Part shown: one piece after another, positions 1 through 7,300 of the stretch
Position numbering within the stretch: the first letter of the stretch is position 1
How the letters are laid out: every line of letters starts with the position of its first letter
Origin: JBBDMW01 sp040878005
Lineage (GTDB): Bacteria > Chloroflexota > Dehalococcoidia > Lucifugimonadales > Lucifugimonadaceae
Reading direction: 5' to 3'
Assembly (NCBI GenBank): GCA_040878005.1
Contig: JBBDMW010000064.1
Coordinates: forward strand, 1 to 10,667
DNA: 10,667 bases
Made by a program: the position numbers and the translations under genes
Notes under the pieces: generated by a model
Database searches by the model: none
What the model saw: only the letters and a program-made list of their open reading frames with translations
Told to the model about the DNA's origin: nothing

Positions 1-327
1 CGGCAACGCAGTTCGCCCCCATTCGGACAGGTCGCCCGAGGTGGGCTGGTACTTGTCCAGCAGGAGCCGCCGCGCAAGTGCATCTTCTGCCTCTCCGGTG
101 ACAGTCCGCCCGCGGCCTGAAAACTGGTGTGTGCCAATGCGCACGGTTACGTCCGGCTTGCGAAGGATGTTGCGCACCCAGTCAGAGCGGTCACGGTTCC
201 CAGACAACATATAGAGCGTCTGACCCTCAAGACCGAACCAGATTTCAATCTCGTGCGGCCGTCCGGTCACCCGCCCCGTGGTGGTCAGGTAGCAGAAAGG
301 CTCTTTGCTAAGCGCCCCGGGATCCAT
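1..327 (-). CDS. F420-type (deazaflavin-dependent) nitroreductase-family oxidoreductase, 3' end cut by window
   Basis: I translated this frame by hand. It stays open for 109 codons to the window edge, so the C-terminus is missing. The protein begins MDPGALSKEPFCYLTTTGR, and the TTTGRxTGRPxEIEIWF strand near residues 15-31 is the hallmark N-terminal strand pair of the split-barrel F420H2-dependent reductase family (PF04075/DUF385 type). It is followed by LYMLSGNRDRSDWVRNILRKP and the strand VTVRIG, which also fit the family. Such proteins of about 140-150 aa bind F420 or a flavin and reduce quinones, nitro compounds or other substrates; the substrate here is unknown. The ATG at 327 is directly preceded by a GTG at 330. 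An AGGAGG at 339-344 lies 8 nt from the GTG and 11 nt from the ATG, so GTG may be the true start. It follows leuS by about 27 nt on the same strand and is probably cotranscribed with it. Confidence 0.82.
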   Translation of the reverse strand, partial: MDPGALSKEPFCYLTTTGRVTGRPHEIEIWFGLEGQTLYMLSGNRDRSDWVRNILRKPDVTVRIGTHQFSGRGRTVTGEAEDALARRLLLDKYQPTSGDLSEWGRTALP

Positions 328-338
328 CACAACTTCGG

Positions 339-344
339 CCTCCT
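339..344 (-). promoter_or_regulatory. Perfect Shine-Dalgarno AGGAGG for the reductase gene after leuS
   Basis: AGGAGG reads on the minus strand 12 nt after the leuS stop codon. It is 8 nt from a GTG (330) and 11 nt from an ATG (327) in the same frame, so it supports a real gene here and leaves the choice between the two starts open. It is one of the two strongest ribosome binding sites in the window. Confidence 0.75.
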
Positions 345-356
345 GCGCAGACCGGG

Positions 357-2852
357 TTAGCCGGGCCGCATGACCAGGTTCACCAGCCTGCCGGGCACGT
401 AAATCTTCTTGATCAGGGTGCCGCCCTCCAGGTGTCGCTGAACCTTTTCGCTGTCCATGGCGGCGGTGATGGCGTCGTCCTCGCTCACATCAGCCGGCAG
501 ATCCAGCGTGTCGCGCACCTTGCCGTTGACCTGCACCACGATCGTCAAAGTCTCGGCAGCAGCCAGCGAATCATCCCAGCCAGGCAGTGACTCAAGATGG
601 ATCGATGAACTGTGGCCAGTGCGCTCCCATAGCTCTTCCGTGATGTGTGGGGCCATTGGCGCGGCCAGCAACATCAGCCGTTCTACAGCGTCCTGCCACT
701 CGGCGGATGAAATGCCGCCGTTGTCCCACAGGCGGTTCAGTTCATTCGTATATTCCATCAGTGCGGCAATGGCTGTGTTGAACTTGAACTCGGCCAGTTC
801 GCCAACCACCCTGCCCGTGGTGCTGTGGGCAGCGCGGGTCAGAGCCTTCATGGCTGATTCGTCTGGTTGCGCCTTCGAAAGATGGCTGGCATCGCGCTGT
901 GACAGGTCCCAGACGCGGTTCAGCCAGCGTGATATCCCATTGATGCCAGAGTCAGACCAGTCGCCTCCCTGGTCCCACGGCCCCAGGAACATCAGGTAGC
1001 AGCGAAGAGTGTCTGCCCCATATCGCTCAATGACCGGCTCCGGGTTGAGAGGGTTTGAACGCTTCGAGATCTTTTTGTGGTCCTTGATGAGAAGGCCCTG
1101 GTTGAACAGGCGCGTGTACGGTTCATCGAACTTCACGAAGCCAAGGTCTCGAAGAGCCTTGTTGTAGAAGCGAGAGTAGAGCAGGTGCATGACGGCATGC
1201 TCCGCACCGCCCATGTACTGGTGCACCGGCACCCATTTCTTGACGCGCTCAGGACTAAACGGCTGCTCGGACTCGCCCGGGCTGGTGAAGCGCAGGTGGT
1301 ACCAGGATGAGTCCACGAACGTGTCCATCGTGTCAGTTTCGCGGGTTGCATCGCCGCCGCAGGTAGGGCACGTCGTGTTCAGAAAAGCCGGGTCCATCGT
1401 CAGGGGCGACTGGCCTGTTGGCTTGAAGTTGGCCTCGTCCGGCAGAAGAACGGGCAGGTCCTTCTCAGGCACAGGCACCGTGCCGCAGTTATCGCAGTAG
1501 ATGATGGGGATGGGTGTGCCCCAGTACCGCTGCCGTGAAATCAACCAGTCACGCAGGTGATACGTGACGGTGCGATGGCCCCAGCCGTTCGCTTCAATCT
1601 TGTCAGCTATGTGTTCCATGCCCTCGGCGCTGGGCAGGCCGTCGAACTCGCCAGAGTTCACCTGCGTGCCGGGGGCAATGTACGCCTCATCCAGTTCGCT
1701 GCCGTCCCAGCCTGGCGGGGCGACGACCACCCTGATGGGCAGGCCGTACTTTTTCGCGAATACGAAGTCGCGCTCGTCATGGGCAGGCACACCCATCACC
1801 GCGCCGGTACCGTAGGTTGCCAGCACATAGTCGCCCACCAGCACCGGCACGCGCTCACTGTTGAGCGGGTTGACCGCGTAGGCGCCGGTAGGTACGCCGG
1901 TCTTCTCACGCTCCGTAGACGTGCGCTCAATCTCGCTTGCGCTGCGGGCATTGTTCACATAGCTCTCGACCGCCTCGCGCTGCCCCGGCTGCGTCAGCTT
2001 CTCAACCAGTGGGTGCTCAGGCGCCAGCACAACAAATGTCACACCGAAGACCGTATCGATGCGCGTGGTGAAGGTCTCGATCTTCTCACCGGGTGCGAAC
2101 TCATCAACATCAAACCCCAGCGTCACGCCAGTTGAGCGGCCAATCCAGTTCCGCTGCATCAGCTTGATCTTTTCAGGCCACTGGATGTCATCCATCTCCA
2201 GCAGCTCATCCGCGTACTTTGTGATGCGGAAGAACCACTGCGGCATCTCGCGGCGGATCACAGGTGTGCCGCACCTTTCACATGCGCCATCCTTGACCTG
2301 TTCATTGGCGATGGTGGTCTGGTCAGTTGGGCACCAGTTGGCAGTGCCAGATGCACGGTAAGTCAGCCCGGCTTCCAGGAACTTCAGGAAGAAATACTGG
2401 TTCCAGTGGTAGTACTCGGGCGTGCAGGTGACGAGGTTTCGTGACCAGTCATACGAGTTGCCCATGCGGTTGAACTGGCGGCGCATGTTGGCCACGTTGC
2501 TCAGCGTCCACTCACGCGGGTCGACGTTTCGTGCAATGGCAGCGTTCTCGGCCGGCAGGCCAAAGGCGTCAAACCCCTGCGGATGGAGCACGTTGAAGCC
2601 CTGCATACGCTTGAACCGTGCATGTGCGTCCGCAGGTGCGTATGCGAACCAGTGACCGATGTGCACGTCGCCGGACGGGTACGGGAACATGGTCAGGGCG
2701 AACCAGTTCTCCTTGCCGGGGACGCTGTCTTCAACCCTGTAGATACCGGCCTCTGCCCACCGCTGCTGCCACTTCGGCTCAATCTCGCCGGGGTCGTATC
2801 GGTCCTGTGTTGCGCCGCTGGTGGTTTGCTGGCCCTGTTTGGCGATGGTCAC
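357..2852 (-). CDS. leuS: Leucyl-tRNA synthetase (LeuRS), class Ia
   Basis: LeuRS charges tRNA-Leu with leucine using ATP and hydrolyses mischarged products in its CP1 editing domain. At 831 aa it has normal bacterial length. The catalytic HIGH motif is at residues 64-67. The editing domain has a Thr-rich TTRIDT (262-267) and GTGAVMGVPAHDERD (348-362), whose D359 and D362 match conserved editing aspartates of the family. Cys pairs lie at 191/194, 453/456 and 495/498 (zinc-knuckle type); C174 has no partner. The KMSKS loop is non-canonical: KISKR at 594-598, followed by SNPLNPEP, one residue shorter than the usual SRGNVVNPDE. The C-terminal tRNA-binding domain is complete. The start is GTG, since no ATG is in frame upstream, and its ribosome binding site is weak (AAGAG). 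I see no T-box leader in the 148-nt upstream gap. The F420-type reductase gene follows closely. Confidence 0.98.
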   Translation of the reverse strand: MTIAKQGQQTTSGATQDRYDPGEIEPKWQQRWAEAGIYRVEDSVPGKENWFALTMFPYPSGDVHIGHWFAYAPADAHARFKRMQGFNVLHPQGFDAFGLPAENAAIARNVDPREWTLSNVANMRRQFNRMGNSYDWSRNLVTCTPEYYHWNQYFFLKFLEAGLTYRASGTANWCPTDQTTIANEQVKDGACERCGTPVIRREMPQWFFRITKYADELLEMDDIQWPEKIKLMQRNWIGRSTGVTLGFDVDEFAPGEKIETFTTRIDTVFGVTFVVLAPEHPLVEKLTQPGQREAVESYVNNARSASEIERTSTEREKTGVPTGAYAVNPLNSERVPVLVGDYVLATYGTGAVMGVPAHDERDFVFAKKYGLPIRVVVAPPGWDGSELDEAYIAPGTQVNSGEFDGLPSAEGMEHIADKIEANGWGHRTVTYHLRDWLISRQRYWGTPIPIIYCDNCGTVPVPEKDLPVLLPDEANFKPTGQSPLTMDPAFLNTTCPTCGGDATRETDTMDTFVDSSWYHLRFTSPGESEQPFSPERVKKWVPVHQYMGGAEHAVMHLLYSRFYNKALRDLGFVKFDEPYTRLFNQGLLIKDHKKISKRSNPLNPEPVIERYGADTLRCYLMFLGPWDQGGDWSDSGINGISRWLNRVWDLSQRDASHLSKAQPDESAMKALTRAAHSTTGRVVGELAEFKFNTAIAALMEYTNELNRLWDNGGISSAEWQDAVERLMLLAAPMAPHITEELWERTGHSSSIHLESLPGWDDSLAAAETLTIVVQVNGKVRDTLDLPADVSEDDAITAAMDSEKVQRHLEGGTLIKKIYVPGRLVNLVMRPG

Positions 2853-3000
2853 TTCAATTGCTCTTGAGTTGATTGCTTGAATTGTTCAAAGAATGAACCG
2901 TGGCCGCTGCATGATGTGGCAAATATGGTGACGGAATCCGACGCAGCCAGGGAAGGCTGTATTTTAGCAAGGCGGCAGGGACCCCTTGCGTGTATGCCCG
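2853..3000. other. 148-nt leader between MOSC gene and leuS with a small dyad
   Basis: This gap holds no gene. Near the leuS start there is a perfect 5-bp inverted repeat TTGAA-TTG-TTCAA (2877-2889), with a further TTCAA at 2853-2857, so two alternative small pairings are possible in the leuS 5' leader. I find no T-box consensus, no tRNA and no convincing -35/-10 pair on the minus strand. TAAAAT on the minus strand near 2960 is a possible -10 but has no -35 partner. leuS may have its own promoter here or be read from the upstream SDR-MOSC genes. Confidence 0.3.
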
Positions 3001-3789
3001 TCAGCCGATCACTTCCACGCGGTCACCGACATGTATCTCCCCTGGTCCCCTGGCAAGCAGGGCGACCGCAAATGTAGGATGTTCTTGGCCGAAGGCTGTG
3101 GTAAGCGTTTTCAAAACTGGGAAGTCACGCTCCCCGGTTTCCGGATTGGCATGCGTCGCCAGGCACCTGACCACCGGCCTGGCCACATCAAACTGAACCG
3201 ACCCGATTCTGACAACATGTCCGATCCAATCCTGCTCCTCCCAGGCTTCCAGGCCTTCAATGGCGATGTTCGACCGAAAGCGCCTCTCACTAATTTCAGG
3301 GTCGCCGATGGCCGCGGACAAAGCCGCCAGGCTGCCGCGCCCGTGGAGCGTGACCCGGCCGGCCTCGCTGTCCTGGTGCCGGGGAGTGACGCCATCGCCA
3401 ATCAGCCGCAGCGGAAGCCGTTCGGGATGCTGGGCGAGCGGGCTTTCATCGAGGTCGAGGACATACTCAGCCACGGCCGACGCTATCCGATTGCGGCCGT
3501 CCGCGTCCAGCCCATCATCGGCCAGTGTGGAACCATCGAGGCGAATACAGAGCCGGTTCGCTTCCGTGTCCAGGTGGAGGTTCAGCCTGGCCAGGCCCGG
3601 CGTGTTGATCAGCGCAAGGCCCTGCGCCTTCGGGCTCCATTCATTGTCTGGCTGTGGAGCGTCGGCGAACCGGAATGCCAACACCCTGTCACCTGCCACA
3701 CCCCCTGCATCGAGAACCGTCAGGGCCTCGCAGGGTTCAGGCGTGAAGCCTTTGACCGGGTAGCGATACAAAGCTGCAACTTTCAGCAT
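3001..3789 (-). CDS. MOSC-domain protein with N-terminal MOSC beta-barrel
   Basis: The 262-aa protein has the two-domain layout of MOSC proteins. The N-terminal beta-barrel domain (PF03476 type) starts LKVAALYRYPVKGFTPEPCE and continues through AGGVAGDRVLAF (residues 2-40). The C-terminal MOSC domain (PF03473 type, about 130-262) contains FRSNIAIEG (171-179) and RPVVRCLATHANPETGERD (204-222). C209 is the conserved MOSC cysteine. The family carries sulfur or binds molybdenum cofactor (MoCo sulfurase C-terminus, YiiM/YcbX, mARC), and many members detoxify N-hydroxylated compounds. No ferredoxin or other electron-transfer domain is fused here, so the redox partner is unknown. The start ATG has AGGA 10 nt upstream. 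The gene lies 32 nt downstream of the SDR stop on the same strand, consistent with one transcript. The exact substrate cannot be named. Confidence 0.92.
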   Translation of the reverse strand: MLKVAALYRYPVKGFTPEPCEALTVLDAGGVAGDRVLAFRFADAPQPDNEWSPKAQGLALINTPGLARLNLHLDTEANRLCIRLDGSTLADDGLDADGRNRIASAVAEYVLDLDESPLAQHPERLPLRLIGDGVTPRHQDSEAGRVTLHGRGSLAALSAAIGDPEISERRFRSNIAIEGLEAWEEQDWIGHVVRIGSVQFDVARPVVRCLATHANPETGERDFPVLKTLTTAFGQEHPTFAVALLARGPGEIHVGDRVEVIG

Positions 3790-3821
3790 ATTGGCAGGTT
3801 CCTGGAGAGGCTGAAGTGAGA

Positions 3822-4697
3822 TTAATCCCGGCGCGTCGGGCTGTCGCCCTTGCCATATGGGAACTGCATGTCCGGATGTTCCCGGGAATAGTCCTTCAGG
3901 TCCATCGCAAGGTTTTCCTGGAGTTGGATCGAGAGGCCGCCGTCTACAGGCAGGGTCACCCCGGTGATGAAGGAGGCCTCATCCGAGCAAAGGAACGCGA
4001 TGGAGTTGGCGATGTCATCAGGAACGCCGGTGCGCCTCACCGGGTACTGCAGCTCGAAAAAGCGGAAGCCCTCTTTGTTGCCGTTGCTGTCCCAGCCCTT
4101 CTGCATACGCTCAGTGACGATATGGCCGGGCGCAATGGCATTGACCCGGATGCCCTGCGGCCCGAAGTCGATGGCCATCTGGCGGGTCATGCCTATCACG
4201 GCAGCCTTGCCAGCCTCGTAGATGAGCGACCGCGGCGCCTGCAAAATGCCATGGACTGACGAGATATTGACTATGCTGCCGCCGCCCGCCTTCTCCATCT
4301 CCGGCACGCCGTACTTCGCACCCAGGAACAGCGCCCTGGTCAGCAGGCCCATGCCCTCATCCCATGCCTTCGGGCTGACCTCCACAGCGCTGCCGGCACG
4401 CTCCCGTCCGCCGCCGTACGCGTTCTGCACAAGAAAGTCCAGGCGGCCCCATTCTGAGACGGCCCGTTCGACCATGGCTCTGGCCGTTTCTTCGGATGCC
4501 ACATCACCGCCCATGTATAGCGCAGTGCCGCCAGTGTCCTCAATGCGCTTTACGTTGTCGGCTGCGCCCTGCTCCTCCACATCCACGATGAGCACCTTCG
4601 CGCCATCGCGTGCCAACCGCCGTGACGTAGCTCCGCCTATGCCGAACGCTCCGCCCGTGACGATGGCCACCTTGCCATCAAATCTCTTGTCCGCCAT
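3822..4697 (-). CDS. Short-chain dehydrogenase/reductase (classical SDR, NAD-type)
   Basis: A Rossmann oxidoreductase of 291 aa. The cofactor motif TGGAFGIG is at 14-21, and D39 at the end of beta-2 (LIVDVEE) favours NAD(H) over NADP(H). D65 lies in the GGDVAS adenine-binding loop. The catalytic S147 (NISSVHG) and Y160-xxx-K164 (YEAGK) are present, and VDGG at 251-254 ends the classical core. Three things are atypical. The usual NNAG is QNAYGG (91-96). The helix-4 Asn of the catalytic tetrad appears to be replaced (GLLTRALFLG, 117-126). About 35 hydrophilic residues follow the core (257-291), giving a longer tail than the typical 250-aa SDR. The start ATG has GGAGA at 4708-4712, 10 nt upstream. 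It is the first gene of the minus-strand set and divergent from the deacylase gene. The substrate is unknown; a secondary alcohol or sugar derivative is a guess. Confidence 0.93.
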   Translation of the reverse strand: MADKRFDGKVAIVTGGAFGIGGATSRRLARDGAKVLIVDVEEQGAADNVKRIEDTGGTALYMGGDVASEETARAMVERAVSEWGRLDFLVQNAYGGGRERAGSAVEVSPKAWDEGMGLLTRALFLGAKYGVPEMEKAGGGSIVNISSVHGILQAPRSLIYEAGKAAVIGMTRQMAIDFGPQGIRVNAIAPGHIVTERMQKGWDSNGNKEGFRFFELQYPVRRTGVPDDIANSIAFLCSDEASFITGVTLPVDGGLSIQLQENLAMDLKDYSREHPDMQFPYGKGDSPTRRD

Positions 4698-4964
4698 ATG
4701 ACTGTTCTCTCCATCACCGTCGCGGAGTCATAAAATTGACCATCCAAGACGGTGGTTCCAGTATCCTGCCCGCCTGAGATGTTAGCTGGATTTCAAGCGA
4801 GTCGCGGGACACAACGTTAATCCAAAAGACAATCTACGTGCCCACTGTCGGTTCATGCAGATGAAACCGTGTGGAAACAGCGTATGCATGACTTTGCGAC
4901 AAATTCGTCGTAAGCTTCCGCCCCAGCGGGGTGAGCCACAACATAGCGCCAGCGAGATAAAAAC
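4698..4964. promoter_or_regulatory. Divergent intergenic region between SDR and amidohydrolase genes
   Basis: This 267-nt gap must contain promoters for both divergent genes. On the plus strand, TTGACC (4736-4741) is followed after 17 nt by CAGTAT (4759-4764), a weak sigma-70-like pair that would leave a leader of about 190 nt. Two dyads lie between it and the plus-strand start: TCATGCA (4853-4859) repeated inverted as TGCATGA (4885-4891), and the near-palindrome CGACAAATTCGTCG (4897-4910, one mismatched pair). Either could be an operator. The deacylase ATG at 4965 has only a weak ribosome binding site (GCGAG). No small ORF or RNA gene is evident. Confidence 0.35.
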
Positions 4965-6554
4965 ATGCAGTTCGATGTGTTGATAACCGGCGGAACGGTA
5001 GTAGATGGCACCGGCAAGGCCGGTTATCGGGCCGATGTTGGAATCAAGGGAAAGAAGATTTCAGCTATTGGAGACCTCACGGACGCCGTGGCCACGCGGG
5101 TGATAGATGCCACGGGCCAAGTCGTGTCGCCGGGGTTCATCGACGTCCACGCCCACTCTGATGGCGCACTGCTCAATGACGGTCAGCATGCGAACGGCAT
5201 ACGGCAGGGCATCACCACGGAGATCATCGCCCCGGACGGCCTCACCCTTGCTCCGCTCTCGGCGGAGAACTACCGCTTATATCGCTGGTACCTCTCCGGG
5301 ATCCTGGGCCTGCCACCCGAGAACCTCGATATGTCGTCCATCGAGGCCGCCCGCCAAAACTACCACCTCAAGACCTCCTGCAACGTGGCCACTTTCGTGG
5401 GCCATGGGCCGGTCCGGCTCAGCGCTGTGGGCATGCACGACGTGCCGCTCCGGGGCAAGGAGCTTGATGCAGCCAAGGGGCTGGTGAGGGAGAGCCTGGA
5501 GCAGGGCGCCGTGGGCTTTGCCACAGGGTTGTCATACTACCCGCAGTCATATTCGGATACGGACGAGCTGGTGGAGCTCTGCAAGGTTGTGGCGGAGTTT
5601 GACCTGCCGCTAAGCATTCACCTTCGCAATCACAACACCGACCGGGGCTTCGGTGGCGGCGGTGTGGAAGAAGCGCTGGAGATTGGCCGTCGTTCAGGGG
5701 TGAAGGTCCACTTTGAGCACTACCGGACACAGCCGCGCACAGCCGGCCAGGTCGAGGAATTACTCGCGCCCATAGACAAGGCCAAGAGCGAAGGCGTGGA
5801 CATCACGCTTGAGACGTACCCGTACCCGGTTGGCTCCAGCTTTCCACCGGCTTTCTTCCCCGGCTGGTTCCACGAAGGGGGCCCGGAGGAGATGCTCAAG
5901 CGCCTTGCTGACACAGAGATGAGGCCTCGGCTGGTGAAGGAGATGAGCCAGATTGGCTACGGGAAGCCCAGTGGCAACATGTGGACCTGGATAGGCTCCG
6001 AAAAGAACCAGCACCTGGTGGGCATGCTGTTCGACGACATCGCCGATGAGCGAGGCGTGTCAGTAGAGGAGATGGTGTGCGATGTCATGCTGGAGGAGAA
6101 GCTGACATGTGGCTTCAGGGGTACTCCGCCCGCTGGGGTGAAGCCCTGGCGGCAGGTGGAAAAGGACATCATGCAGCTCATGGCGCGTGATGATTACATG
6201 TGCGGGTCAGATTCCATCCCGGGAGGCGGTATGGTCCACCCGCGCGCATATGGCTGCTTCCCACGCTTTGTTGGACGCCTGCGCCGGCGCTATGGCTACC
6301 CGCTGGAGCAGGTCGTCCAGCGTTTGACCGAAAATCCAGCGAAGCGGTTCGGGCTGAAGCAGCGTGGCGTCATTGCAGAAGACAACTTCGCTGACATCGT
6401 GGTGTTCGATGCGGAACACATCACGGACCGCTCCACATTTGAGGACCCGGCTGTGCATCCCGAGGGCATTCCATTCGTGCTCGTGAATGGCAAGGTGGCG
6501 GTGGACCACGAGCGCTGCACGAGTGTGCTGGCCGGGGAGGCAGTGCCATCGTAA
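4965..6554 (+). CDS. N-acyl-D-amino-acid deacylase-like amidohydrolase (D-aminoacylase family)
   Basis: A 529-aa amidohydrolase-superfamily enzyme, cytoplasmic with no signal peptide. The N-terminal beta-sandwich strand DVLITGGTVVDGTGK is typical of D-aminoacylase, dihydroorotase and hydantoinase relatives. The metal motif FIDVHAHSD gives H62, H64 and D66. H219 (SIHLRNH) and H252 (HFEHY) fit the later metal histidines, and D416 in CGSDS is the expected catalytic Asp. HPRAYGCFPRFVGR (425-438) is a signature of D-aminoacylase/N-acyl-D-glutamate deacylase proteins. The sandwich closes with NFADIVVFD and PFVLVNGKVAVD near the C-terminus. The family removes acyl groups from N-acyl-D-amino acids. 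Where classical D-aminoacylase has a metal-binding Cys (GNCG), this protein has APDG (D91), so its substrate or metal geometry may differ. It is transcribed alone and ends 23 nt from the convergent acVLRF1-like gene. Confidence 0.9.
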   Translation: MQFDVLITGGTVVDGTGKAGYRADVGIKGKKISAIGDLTDAVATRVIDATGQVVSPGFIDVHAHSDGALLNDGQHANGIRQGITTEIIAPDGLTLAPLSAENYRLYRWYLSGILGLPPENLDMSSIEAARQNYHLKTSCNVATFVGHGPVRLSAVGMHDVPLRGKELDAAKGLVRESLEQGAVGFATGLSYYPQSYSDTDELVELCKVVAEFDLPLSIHLRNHNTDRGFGGGGVEEALEIGRRSGVKVHFEHYRTQPRTAGQVEELLAPIDKAKSEGVDITLETYPYPVGSSFPPAFFPGWFHEGGPEEMLKRLADTEMRPRLVKEMSQIGYGKPSGNMWTWIGSEKNQHLVGMLFDDIADERGVSVEEMVCDVMLEEKLTCGFRGTPPAGVKPWRQVEKDIMQLMARDDYMCGSDSIPGGGMVHPRAYGCFPRFVGRLRRRYGYPLEQVVQRLTENPAKRFGLKQRGVIAEDNFADIVVFDAEHITDRSTFEDPAVHPEGIPFVLVNGKVAVDHERCTSVLAGEAVPS

Positions 6555-6577
6555 CCATGGCGGGCGGCACAGGCTGG

Positions 6578-7300
6578 CTAATCGACGGTGGCGGGTGGCG
6601 AATACATTCGTGATGACCAGACAGCAGTAACCGCCGATTCCAGTTCTGATCTGCCGGGCTTGTCTATCGGCGGCCGCCATGGGAGCGTCCGCTCTGCGAG
6701 GTCACGGGGCATGCGGCACCTGTTCATGAACTGCCCCAGCACCTGGCGGTCGCCGCCCAGCGCCAGCCAGTCGATGGGCTTTTCATATGCCTCGAAGCGC
6801 GACCTGCTGACTTCACAGACCTCGTCGAAAAGCTCCCGGACCCACTTCTCACGGTTGCGCTCAAACCTGCGCTGCGACTGGCCGCCGGCGCGGTGCCTGC
6901 CCTTGACGTAGCGGCCGCCCGTCTTGGAAACCGCCACGTGCTCATCTTCGGCCACGCCCACGGCATAAGAACCGAGTCGAAGCAAAACCAGCGCCACGGT
7001 CCGTGGATGGTTCAACAACTCTCGCACTCGGTCGAAGCCGGAGTGCTCACCTGCTTCGGTTACAGGGAACGGTGGTGCAATGGCGCTTCGCTCGCCTGCC
7101 ATGTCCACCAGTACCAGCCCCGTGCCCGACTCAACAGCAGACCGCGGCAGCCATTCCCATCCTTCGCCGGGCAGATCGCCCGGCAGCAGGGAACTTACGC
7201 GCAATGAACCCACTGCGCGCATCTCGTAGTCGTCAAACATGGACAGCAGCCGGCGTCGGGTCACCAGGCGCGGCTCAACCGCGCTTCGTTTCTCAGGCAT
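6578..7300 (-). CDS. acVLRF1-like GGQ protein (eRF1/Vms1-related peptidyl-tRNA hydrolase fold)
   Basis: A 240-aa protein. Its central segment runs from a hydrophobic strand (TVALVLLRLGSYAVGVAED, 101-119), through AVSKTGGRYVKGRHRAGG (123-140), to GGQ at 139-141 and SQRRFERNREKW after it. This closely resembles domain 2 of eukaryotic/archaeal release factor eRF1 (GGQSALRFARLR) and the Vms1-like release factor (VLRF1) superfamily. The closest known group is acVLRF1 of Actinobacteria and Chloroflexi. Relatives such as Vms1/ANKZF1 cleave peptidyl-tRNA on stalled ribosomal subunits; a rescue role here is inference. A C-terminal part with WLALGGDRQVLGQF (178-191) matches the strand-loop-helix that follows in eRF1-like folds. 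The start ATG overlaps the GNAT stop by 8 nt with only a weak ribosome binding site (AGGA 2-3 nt away), so coupled translation is likely. An internal ATG at residue 21 is an alternative start. Confidence 0.8.
   Translation of the reverse strand: MPEKRSAVEPRLVTRRRLLSMFDDYEMRAVGSLRVSSLLPGDLPGEGWEWLPRSAVESGTGLVLVDMAGERSAIAPPFPVTEAGEHSGFDRVRELLNHPRTVALVLLRLGSYAVGVAEDEHVAVSKTGGRYVKGRHRAGGQSQRRFERNREKWVRELFDEVCEVSRSRFEAYEKPIDWLALGGDRQVLGQFMNRCRMPRDLAERTLPWRPPIDKPGRSELESAVTAVWSSRMYSPPATVD

Noticed and set aside
457..2135. Several plus-strand open frames of 77-192 codons opposite leuS
   Set aside because: All lie antisense to conserved LeuRS sequence and arise from high GC content; none resembles a known protein.
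2853..3000. T-box riboswitch upstream of leuS
   Set aside because: I looked for the conserved T-box sequence and terminator/antiterminator pair on the minus strand and found neither.
6545..6577. Terminator between the convergent deacylase and acVLRF1-like genes
   Set aside because: Only a 5-bp GCCAT/ATGGC stem overlapping the deacylase stop is present, with no T-tract on either strand.
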